A DNA stretch of 64,000 nucleotides, taken from Rhizobacter sp. GTDB lineage: Bacteria > Pseudomonadota > Gammaproteobacteria > Burkholderiales > Burkholderiaceae_C. Below, one piece after another: positions 1 to 7,130 of this stretch. The DNA lies in assembly GCA_025350965.1 (NCBI GenBank), contig JANXWV010000055.1:1-64000 (forward strand), read 5' to 3'. Made by a program: the position numbers and the translations under genes. The notes under the pieces are model-generated. The model worked only from the letters and a program-made list of their open reading frames with translations, was not told the origin of the DNA and ran no database searches. Each line of letters opens with the position of its first letter. Position 1 is the first letter of the stretch.

Positions 1-758
1 GACGGGCTGAGTGCCCTGGCCGCCGGTGCCCATGCGCGGCATGGTCAGCGGCACGCTGCGCGCCGAACCGGCCCACGCCAGCAGCGCCTCGACGCTGTCG
101 TAGCGGCCGATCAACTGGAGCGTCTTCAAGGTGGGCGTGAGCAGCTTCAAATCGCTGGCAGGCGCCAGCGCGTCGGCCGGACGCAGCCAGCGCTGCTCGA
201 GCATTTCCGTGCCGTCGAACGCGGCCGTTTGCCCGGGCGGCACGGCGGCAACGAAGAAGCGCGTGTCGAAGCGTTTGATGCGTGCGGGCGGCGTGACCCA
301 GTGGCTCAGGTAGTGGATGCCGCCCAGCGCCAGGCGCAGGTCGAACTCGCGGCACAGGTCGGCCATCGTGCGCTCGTCGCGGTGCAACAAGTCGCGCCAC
401 GCGCCGAGTGCGGCGCCCTCCTCGCCCGCCAGTTGCAGCAGCGCACCCGAGGCATCGTGTGCGAACAGCAGACCCGACTCCTCGAAGCATTCGCGCACGG
501 CGGCGATGACGTAGTCGAGCCCGCCGTCCGGCACACCGAGCCGCGCGCTGGCGGCGGCGTCGTCCAGGCCGGTGGACCAGGTGTGCGCACTGCGGTCGGC
601 GGGGTGCACCATGCCGCCCGGGAAGACCCAGGCGCCGCTGTTGTGGTCACCACGCTCGGCGCGGCGCGACAGCAGCACTTCGATGCCGTCGGGTGAGTCA
701 CGCACCACCACCAAGGTTGCGGCGGGGCGGGTCGGCGAGTTCAGTTCGAGGTCGGTCA
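1..758 (-). CDS. Nudix hydrolase (NUDT19-like), cut by window edge
   Basis: The visible N-terminal 252 residues form a Nudix fold; the C-terminus lies outside the window. Residues about 11-33 read as the first Nudix strands and a WVFPGG turn follows at 44-49. The helix carries REcfEEsG at about 89-95, matching the REx2EExG core of the Nudix box. The upstream box glutamate is not at its usual place, and a long insert lies between FPGG and the helix, as in NUDT19-type nucleoside/CoA diphosphatases. Such enzymes hydrolyse X-linked nucleoside diphosphates, with CoA esters the usual NUDT19 substrates. The substrate here is inferred only from family. It is the last gene of a minus-strand run and starts 82 bases from the end of the MetE-like gene. 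Confidence 0.8.
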
Positions 759-840
759 TGGCAGCAATGGGGGGGTGGTGGTGGGAGTGGCGAGAACGTG
801 GTGCGCGTGGTGCGAGTGGCGGGAATGGCGGCGTCGGGCG

Positions 841-1938
841 TCAGGCGTCAGGCCACACTTCGCGGGCCACTTCGACCACGCGTTCGAGCTTGCGCCACTG
901 CTCGTCTTCGGTCAGCGCGTTGCCATGGTGGGTGCTGGAAAAGCCGCACTGCGGCGACAGGCCCAGGCGGTCCAGCGGCACCACGCGCGCAGCCTCGTCG
1001 ATGCGGCGCTTCAGAAAGTCCTTCGACTCCAGCTCGCCGACTTTGGTGGTGACGAGGCCGAGCACCACTTGCTTGTCCGCCGGCAGCGCGCGCAGCGGCT
1101 CGAAGCTGCCGGCGCGCTCGGAGTCGAACTCCATGAAGAAGCCGTCGACCTGGGTCGAGAACATGGCGTCGACGACGGGCGCATAGCCGCCCTCGGCGAC
1201 CCACGCGCTCTTGAAGTTACCGCGGCAGGTGTGAATGGTCACGCGCATGTCGGGGTGCTTGCCGACCAGCGCGGCGTCGATGGCGCGGGCGTACATCATC
1301 GGCAGCGCGTCGGGGTCGTCGCCGTTGGCGCGGCAGTTGGCACGGATCTTCGGGTCGCACAGGTAGGCGAACGACACGTCGTCGAACTGCAGGTAGCGGC
1401 AACCCATTTCGGCATAGTTCGCAATGGCGATGCGGTAGGCCGCCGCCACGTCGGCCCAGAACTCTTCGAGGTCGGGGTACGCCTCGCGCGAGATGCCGGC
1501 GCGGCCACCGCGCAGGTGCAGCATCGAGGGCGACGGGATCGTCATCTTCGCGGGCACCTGCGACATGGTGTCGAGGAACGCGAAGTCGAGCTTCATGATG
1601 GGCGTGCTGCAACTCACCTTGCCCGTGACCGTGGCAATGGGCGGCTGCTCCGACTGGCCTTCGATCTTGAACTTCTCGCCGGGGTTCGGCGTCACCGTGA
1701 CGCCGTCGAGCTGCGACAGGAAGTCGAGGTGCCACCACTCACGGCGGTATTCACCGTCGGTCACCGAGCGCAGGCCGAGGTTCTGCTGCCGGTGGATGGC
1801 GTCGAGCACGGCACGGTCTTCGATGTGCACCAGATCGCCCGGGTGCATCTCGCCGCTGCGCACCAGGCTGCGTGCTTGCGTCAGCCAGGCCGGGCGCAGC
1901 AGGCTGCCAACGTGATCGGCGCGGTAGGGGGCGTTCAT
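841..1938 (-). CDS. MetE C-terminal-like, cobalamin-independent methyltransferase family protein
   Basis: A 365-residue single-domain protein similar to the C-terminal catalytic half of cobalamin-independent methionine synthase (YxjG/YxjH type), which moves a methyl group to homocysteine or a related thiol. The N-terminus has the typical RADHVGSLLRP start. Likely zinc ligands are H236 and C238 (HTC), E270 (FMEFD) and C331 (QCGFSS). It is half the length of true MetE and lacks its N-terminal barrel, so the methyl donor need not be methyltetrahydrofolate. A split cobalamin-dependent MetH lies at the other end of the window, so this enzyme probably has an accessory or different thiol-methylating role. 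Confidence 0.85.
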   Translation of the reverse strand: MNAPYRADHVGSLLRPAWLTQARSLVRSGEMHPGDLVHIEDRAVLDAIHRQQNLGLRSVTDGEYRREWWHLDFLSQLDGVTVTPNPGEKFKIEGQSEQPPIATVTGKVSCSTPIMKLDFAFLDTMSQVPAKMTIPSPSMLHLRGGRAGISREAYPDLEEFWADVAAAYRIAIANYAEMGCRYLQFDDVSFAYLCDPKIRANCRANGDDPDALPMMYARAIDAALVGKHPDMRVTIHTCRGNFKSAWVAEGGYAPVVDAMFSTQVDGFFMEFDSERAGSFEPLRALPADKQVVLGLVTTKVGELESKDFLKRRIDEAARVVPLDRLGLSPQCGFSSTHHGNALTEDEQWRKLERVVEVAREVWPDA

Positions 1939-2044
1939 GACGGGGCTCCTTTCAACACAGGTGCACAGTATCGCGCGAGGCTCGCGCCGGATCGAGCCAT
2001 CGGGCCCACTCTGACCCGCGCGCTGGCCCGCACTGGCACATCCG

Positions 2045-2857
2045 TCAACCCAGGCGCTCGATCAGCGCCATCGCTGCAGCGGGTGCGCGCTCTTTGGCAC
2101 CGCTGATGAAGAGCATGAACACATCGCGTGCTGCGCCGGGCACTTGCGGCGGCGCCACGCGCGGCAGGCCTTGCGGCTCGGCCCCGCCATGCCACGCTTG
2201 CGCACAGCGCGCATAGCCATCGAGCACCTGCGGCTCGAAGCCGGCGGCGAAGCGCGAACTGCTCCGCATGAGCCGGGCGTAGATGAACGCGCCGGTCGGG
2301 TCGGCGAACGATGGGTAGTCGTCGGAGTCGGTGAAGACCGTGGCGCAGCCGTGGCGGCGCGCGAGTGCAAGGTAGTCGGGTGTGGCGAAGCTGTCGTGGC
2401 GCACATCGAGCACGTGGCGCAGCGGCAAGCCACCCACCGATGCAGGCAAGAGCTTCAGAAAGGCCTCGAAGTCTGGCGGGTCGAAGCGCTTGGTCGGCGC
2501 AAACTGCCACACGATGGGGCCGAGCTTGGCGCCGAGCTCGGCAATGCCGCTGCCGACGAAGCGCTCGACCGACTCGCCGGCTTCGGCCAGCACGCGCCGG
2601 TTGGTCGCGAAGCGCGAGGCCTTGAGCGAGAACACGAAGCCGTCGGGCGTTTCGTCCCGCCACTTCGCAAACGTGGCGGGCTTCTGGCTGCTGTAGTACG
2701 TGCCGTTCACTTCGATGGCGGTGAGCTGGCGGCTGGCGTGCGCCAGTTCCTTGGCGTGCGGCAAGTCGGCCGGGTAGAAGCTCGCGCGCCAGGGCTCGTA
2801 GGTCCAGCCGCCGATGCCGACGCGAACGGTCGGCTTCCCCACGCTGTCGATGCTCAT
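2045..2857 (-). CDS. DUF72 (YecE-like) family protein
   Basis: A 270-residue DUF72 protein, a TIM-barrel family of unknown function related in fold to nucleases and isomerases. Signatures seen are GIGGWTYEPWR near the N-terminus, EVNGTYYSS at about 50, and FSLKASR and DVRHDSF later, all typical of the family. An ATG 42 bases further upstream exists, but the start at MSIDSVGK is preferred. Family members begin just before the GxGGW strand, and the longer form would run into the end of the upstream CorA-like gene. The gap to that gene is 13 bases, so the two are probably cotranscribed. Confidence 0.85.
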   Translation of the reverse strand: MSIDSVGKPTVRVGIGGWTYEPWRASFYPADLPHAKELAHASRQLTAIEVNGTYYSSQKPATFAKWRDETPDGFVFSLKASRFATNRRVLAEAGESVERFVGSGIAELGAKLGPIVWQFAPTKRFDPPDFEAFLKLLPASVGGLPLRHVLDVRHDSFATPDYLALARRHGCATVFTDSDDYPSFADPTGAFIYARLMRSSSRFAAGFEPQVLDGYARCAQAWHGGAEPQGLPRVAPPQVPGAARDVFMLFISGAKERAPAAAMALIERLG

Positions 2858-2870
2858 GCCGCGCCCCTCG

Positions 2871-4637
2871 TCATTCGCTGCCGCGCCGCCAGACGCCACC
2901 CAGCGCCCGGAGCTTGTCCCACAGGGTCATGCGCTCGTTCGACAGCGCATCGAGAAAGTCGGACAAGCCCTTCGACTTGCCCATCGTGTAGAACGTGAGC
3001 AAGGTGGTGAGCGCGAACACCACGCCGAAGATCCACAGCTTGCGGCCCACCGGCGCGTCGGCCTCGGCGAGCAGGTTCATGCCGAGGAAGCCCGTCGTCA
3101 CGGTGCCGATCAGCCCGAGGATCGTGACCACCGTGAGCCGCACGACGGTGTTCGCCTGGCGGCGCAGGCTGTCGGCGTCGAGGTAGCTGTTCATGTCGGC
3201 AATGCGCTCCTTGACTTCGGCATACAGCGGCTCCAGGCCGAGGTGGGTGCGGCACAGGTGCGACAGCGCCCGCACCTGCGCCTGTTCCGACACCTCGTGG
3301 AACCAGTAGCGGTGCGTGAAGCGCAGGAAGCCCTCGAAGCTGGCGCGGATCGAACGCTTGAAGCGGCGCACGCTGGGGGCGTCGCCCACGTCCAGGTTCT
3401 TCAGCGCCTCGACCAGCCGGTCCGACGACATCAACAGCGCCGCCTTCTGAAAATGGTTGATGAGGAACAGCAGGAAGTGCTGGTGGCGGAACTGCGCCAG
3501 CACGCCGCGATCTCGACACGCATAGAACGACGAGCGCGCATCGCCGATCACGATCAGCGCGTGGCCGCTGCACAGGTAGCGCGTGTTCGGCGCGGCGCCG
3601 GCGTTGGCCCAGAAGCGGTCGTAGCAGTAGCGCGCTTCGAAGTCGGCCACGTGGTCGGCGCCGTAAGGCAGGTGGCCGCCCTCGGCGCCACTCTCGGGCG
3701 CGCCATCGGCAAGGCCGCCGTTGTCGCTGCCGCCCGCGCCGGTGACCAGGCCGAGGCGAATGAAGTCGTTGCGGCTCAAGGCGCGCGGGTCGTCGAGCGC
3801 GAGGTACCCCATCAACGGCATGCGGTAATACTCGATCTGGCGGTAGCGCAGCGCGCCGGGCGCGTCGGAATGGTCGGCCACCAGCGGCTGGAGCATGAAG
3901 GCCCAGTGCGAGGCCGTGCGCGGCGCGCGGTGCTCGCACACGTGGGCGAGGAAGGCATCGCGCTGCTGCGAGTCGGAGGTTGCGAGCACGCTGCCGTCGG
4001 CGGCCAGCCACTCGACGCTGGCCATGCTGTGCAGCGCCTGGCCATTCAAGTCCCACCCTGCAGGGTAGCCGCGGCCGAAGCGGTAGAGCAATTCCTGCGC
4101 AGTGCCCAGCGTGAGGTCGTTGGCACTGACCTCGACATTGAGCAGCACCACGTCGACGTCGTAGAAGAAGTACAGGTCGACGTGCACGATGTCGAGCAGC
4201 ACCGCCGCATCGCCGGGCCGCGCGACCATGCGAACCCGGGCGATGTCGTGGCGGCGGAACACGCGCATTGGCGCGTCGGCATCGCGGCCGGCGGGGGGCG
4301 TGTCGGGGCCTTGCCCGGCGTTGCGCCGGGCTGAGCGCCCTTCGCCGTAGAGAAAGCGCTGAACGTAAGGCAGGAAGGTGACGAATTCGTTGTAGTGGCG
4401 CTCGTGGAAGCCGGCCGCGTCGCCGGTGTATTCATCGACCATTTCGCGCCACGGCGAGGCCTCGCCCAGGTCGCGCAGCACCTGCCACGGCGGGCGCCGG
4501 GCGGCATCTGCGGTGCGGGGCACCGGCATCAGGCGCAGCGGCCAGAGCAGCACTTGTCGGAAGTGGCGCACGGTCAACGCGTCGGCGGCAGCGTGAGAGG
4601 CGTCAGAGCGGGCAGTGTCGAGAGTGGCGCGCAGCAT
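2871..4637 (-). CDS. CorA-like membrane protein with large N-terminal domain
   Basis: A 588-residue protein whose last 110 residues have the CorA layout: a hydrophobic helix ending in GMN (about 519-521), a short loop, then a second hydrophobic helix ending in a basic tail. GMN is the selectivity signature of CorA divalent-cation channels. The first 430 or so residues are soluble and do not look like the usual CorA funnel, which is normally about 250 residues. Whether it transports magnesium, another cation, or acts as a sensor is open. An open frame continues upstream to 4799, but the ATG at 4637 is chosen because the extra 54 residues have no conserved look. DUF72 follows 13 bases downstream. 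Confidence 0.65.
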   Translation of the reverse strand: MLRATLDTARSDASHAAADALTVRHFRQVLLWPLRLMPVPRTADAARRPPWQVLRDLGEASPWREMVDEYTGDAAGFHERHYNEFVTFLPYVQRFLYGEGRSARRNAGQGPDTPPAGRDADAPMRVFRRHDIARVRMVARPGDAAVLLDIVHVDLYFFYDVDVVLLNVEVSANDLTLGTAQELLYRFGRGYPAGWDLNGQALHSMASVEWLAADGSVLATSDSQQRDAFLAHVCEHRAPRTASHWAFMLQPLVADHSDAPGALRYRQIEYYRMPLMGYLALDDPRALSRNDFIRLGLVTGAGGSDNGGLADGAPESGAEGGHLPYGADHVADFEARYCYDRFWANAGAAPNTRYLCSGHALIVIGDARSSFYACRDRGVLAQFRHQHFLLFLINHFQKAALLMSSDRLVEALKNLDVGDAPSVRRFKRSIRASFEGFLRFTHRYWFHEVSEQAQVRALSHLCRTHLGLEPLYAEVKERIADMNSYLDADSLRRQANTVVRLTVVTILGLIGTVTTGFLGMNLLAEADAPVGRKLWIFGVVFALTTLLTFYTMGKSKGLSDFLDALSNERMTLWDKLRALGGVWRRGSE

Positions 4638-4855
4638 GGCGGAAGTGTATGCAGTCGGCGCCGCCTGGGCATCTTCGGTTGCCCTGCGCACAAGGCGCGT
4701 CGGAACCTGCCTTACATCACGCGCCGACAATCTCTTACAAGCGATTCCCCTGAACGGCGGATGGTGAAGTGCCGAAGAACAGAGCACGATCAATGTCATT
4801 GCAGCAGCCGGCCCCGCATGTCGCGGGCAGCTGAACCAACCGCGGGAGCACCCTC

Positions 4856-5056
4856 ATGGCGAGCGATTCAGACTGGGTTGAGGACGTGCGCCGTTGGTAC
4901 CGGGCCAGCACGCAGGCTGTGGGTGTGCAACCGGCCAAGGGCCAAGACGGCGCCGAGAGCGACATGGCCGCATTGGGCTACGAGGCCGCACACCCCGCAT
5001 TGCAAGCCCGCCACTGGCCCGACGCACAAAACACCGGCTTCGACCCGCTGCGCTGA
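4856..5056 (+). CDS. Small protein of unknown function, 66 residues
   Basis: An acidic 66-residue frame preceded by GGGAG seven bases before the ATG. It begins MASDSDWVEDVRRWY and has no membrane segment or signal peptide. It is rich in Trp, Tyr and charged residues, which suggests a small folded protein. It stands alone, divergent from the CorA-like gene with a 218-base gap and convergent with the carboxylase gene. I do not recognise the family. The ribosome-binding site and the GC-type third-base use favour a real gene. Confidence 0.5.
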   Translation: MASDSDWVEDVRRWYRASTQAVGVQPAKGQDGAESDMAALGYEAAHPALQARHWPDAQNTGFDPLR

Positions 5057-5063
5057 CGCACCG

Positions 5064-5082
5064 GCCGGGCACCGCGCCCGGC
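5064..5082. terminator. GC-rich hairpin between convergent genes
   Basis: A perfect 7-base inverted repeat, GCCGGGC then GCCCGGC, with a 5-base loop lies between the ends of the 66-residue gene and the carboxylase gene. There is no T-run on either side, so it could slow polymerase from both directions or protect RNA ends. It is not a classical Rho-independent terminator. Confidence 0.4.
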
Positions 5083-5116
5083 TGCACCGCGATGCCGGGC
5101 GAGCGCAATGCGGCCT

Positions 5117-7075
5117 TCACCAAGGGTCGATGCCCGCCGCGCGGTCGCCCGCAGGGTCGCGTGACACAGCGGCAGAAGCCAGCCCCTTCACCAGCCACTC
5201 ACGGGTCTGCGCCGGATCGATCACCGCGTCGATCTCCAGCGTGGCCGCCATGTTGATCGCCCTGCCCTTCGCGCAGTGGTCGTCCAGGAGCTGCTGAAAC
5301 AGCGCTTCACGCTGCGGCCCTTCGGGCACAGCCTCTAACTCCTTCTTGAAGCCCAGGTGCACCGCGCCTTCGAGGCCCATGGCCCCGAACTCGCCGCTCG
5401 GCCACGCCACGGTGAACACCGGTGCGTTAAAGCCGCCGGCGGTCATCGCCATCGCGCCCAGCCCATAGCCCTTGCGCAGCACGACCGCGAAGAACGGCAC
5501 GCGCAGGTGGGCCGCCGCCACGAACATCCGGCTGACGTGGCGCACCTGCGCAGTCGCCTCTGCGTCCGGCCCGACCATGAAGCCGGGTGTGTCCACCAGC
5601 GACACCAACGGCAGCCCGTGCGCGTTGCACAGCCGCATGAAGCGAGCCGCCTTGTCAGCGGCGGCAGCGTCGATGGCACCGCCCAGGTGCGCCGGATTGC
5701 TGGCGATCAGCCCGACCGGCCGGCCTTCGATGCGCGCCAGCGCGGTGAAGATGCCGATGCCGAAGCCCACCCGCAACTCCAGCAACGAACCGGTGTCGGC
5801 CACGAGTCGCAGCACCGCCCGCATGTCGTAGCTGCGAGCGCGGTTATGTGGCAACACGTCGCGCAGCAGCAGCGGGTCGGCGGCTTGCCAATCGCTCGTC
5901 GCGCCCTGGAAGTACCCGGGCTGTCCCTGGAAGTCCCCGCGCTGTCCCTGGAAGTACCCTAGGTACTGTCGCGCCACGGCGACCGCCTGCGCCTCGTCGT
6001 CGACCAGCACGTCGATGACGCCGTTTGCGCTTTGCACCCCGCTCGGGCCGATCTGCTCCGGCGTGAACACGCCCAGGCCGCCGCCCTCGATCATGGCCGG
6101 GCCGCCCATGCCGATGTTGCTGGCGTGCGTGGCAATGATCACGTCGCTGCAGCCCAGCAAGGCCGCGTTCCCGGCGAAGCAGCGCCCGGCCACGATGCCC
6201 ACCACCGGCACCTGCCCGCTCAGCCGCGCATAGTTCGCGAAACTCGTGACGTGCAGGCCGGCGACGATGGGCATGTCGACGTCGCCCGGCCGCCCGCCGC
6301 CGCCTTCGGCGAACAGCACGACCGGCAGCCGCTGCTTCAGCGCAATCGCCAGGAGCCGGTCGGTCTTCTGGTGGTTGCGGATGCCCTGCGTGCCGGCCAG
6401 CACGGTCGCGTCGTACGCCATCACGACGCAGCGCGACTTGTCGGCACCGAAGAGCGCTCCGTTGATGCTGCCGATGCCTGTGACCATGCCGTCGGCCGGT
6501 GTGTTGGCGATCAGGTCGGCCTGGGTGCGGCGGCTGGCCTGGGCCGCGAGCGCGAGTGCGCCGTATTCGATGAAGCTGCCACCGTCGCACAGGTCGGCGA
6601 TGTTCTCGCGCGCGGTGCGCTGGCCGCGCGAACGGCGCCGGGCCACTGCCTCGGGGCGCTGCGCATCGAGCGTGAAGGCATGGCGAGCGAGCACGTCCTG
6701 AAGGTCGGCCCGCAGCGCCGGGGCGGCCCGCGATGGGTTCAGCGGCGACGGGTTCGGCATTGGCTGGTCGGGCGGCGCTGCATTCGGTTGCACGGCATGT
6801 GCCGATGCCGCTGATGCCGTGCCAGCAGCCCGTGCAAGGGCCGGCGCGAGCGCACCCAGGTGCATCAGCACATCGCCTTCGGCCACCAGCTCGCCCGCGC
6901 GGGCGCTGACGTGCAGCACCTGCGCGTCGACGCCGCTGCGCAGCTCGTGCTCCATTTTCATCGCCTCGATCACGACCAGCACGTCGCCGGCCCGCACCGT
7001 TTGGCCCGGTGCCGCCAGCACCTCGACCACGGTGCCCGCCATCGGCGCGTGGATGTCTTGTTGCGTCTGCGCCAT
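5117..7075 (-). CDS. Acyl-CoA carboxylase: biotin carrier fused to carboxyltransferase
   Basis: A 652-residue fusion. Residues 1-75 are a biotinyl domain with EAMKMEH, placing the biotinylated lysine at K40. An Ala/Pro linker (about 75-115) follows, then a full carboxyltransferase (about 120-640) of the propionyl/methylcrotonyl/geranyl-CoA carboxylase beta type, with the crotonase-like GG and LGGAIDAAAADKAARF segments. No biotin carboxylase subunit is adjacent, so the ATP-dependent half-reaction must be supplied elsewhere; the acyl substrate cannot be read from sequence. Residues about 371-390 hold a 7-residue triplicate (GYFQGQR, GDFQGQP, GYFQGAT) from a 21-bp repeat, an unusual insertion in a conserved enzyme. 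The start is 55 bases after the stop of the SARP/STAND regulator. Confidence 0.85.
   Translation of the reverse strand: MAQTQQDIHAPMAGTVVEVLAAPGQTVRAGDVLVVIEAMKMEHELRSGVDAQVLHVSARAGELVAEGDVLMHLGALAPALARAAGTASAASAHAVQPNAAPPDQPMPNPSPLNPSRAAPALRADLQDVLARHAFTLDAQRPEAVARRRSRGQRTARENIADLCDGGSFIEYGALALAAQASRRTQADLIANTPADGMVTGIGSINGALFGADKSRCVVMAYDATVLAGTQGIRNHQKTDRLLAIALKQRLPVVLFAEGGGGRPGDVDMPIVAGLHVTSFANYARLSGQVPVVGIVAGRCFAGNAALLGCSDVIIATHASNIGMGGPAMIEGGGLGVFTPEQIGPSGVQSANGVIDVLVDDEAQAVAVARQYLGYFQGQRGDFQGQPGYFQGATSDWQAADPLLLRDVLPHNRARSYDMRAVLRLVADTGSLLELRVGFGIGIFTALARIEGRPVGLIASNPAHLGGAIDAAAADKAARFMRLCNAHGLPLVSLVDTPGFMVGPDAEATAQVRHVSRMFVAAAHLRVPFFAVVLRKGYGLGAMAMTAGGFNAPVFTVAWPSGEFGAMGLEGAVHLGFKKELEAVPEGPQREALFQQLLDDHCAKGRAINMAATLEIDAVIDPAQTREWLVKGLASAAVSRDPAGDRAAGIDPW
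5904..5963 (-). repeat. In-frame 21-bp triplication inside the carboxylase gene
   Basis: Three copies of CCCTGGAAGTNCCC plus a variable spacer (21, 21 and about 18-24 bases) lie head to tail inside the carboxyltransferase coding region. The unit length is a multiple of three, so copy changes would keep the frame and add or remove seven residues. Confidence 0.8.
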
Positions 7076-7130
7076 GAAGGCCTCCTGCGGCCGACTGTAG
7101 CGAAGCGCGGCAGGCCCGGGGCCTCGCGTG

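Noticed and set aside
762-845. GGTGGTGG-rich low-complexity stretch between two genes
   Set aside because: It is a G-rich spacer without a regular unit, stem or promoter words; nothing beyond composition is supported.
841-1938. Full-length MetE methionine synthase
   Set aside because: The protein is half the required length and lacks the N-terminal domain; only the catalytic-half family is supported.
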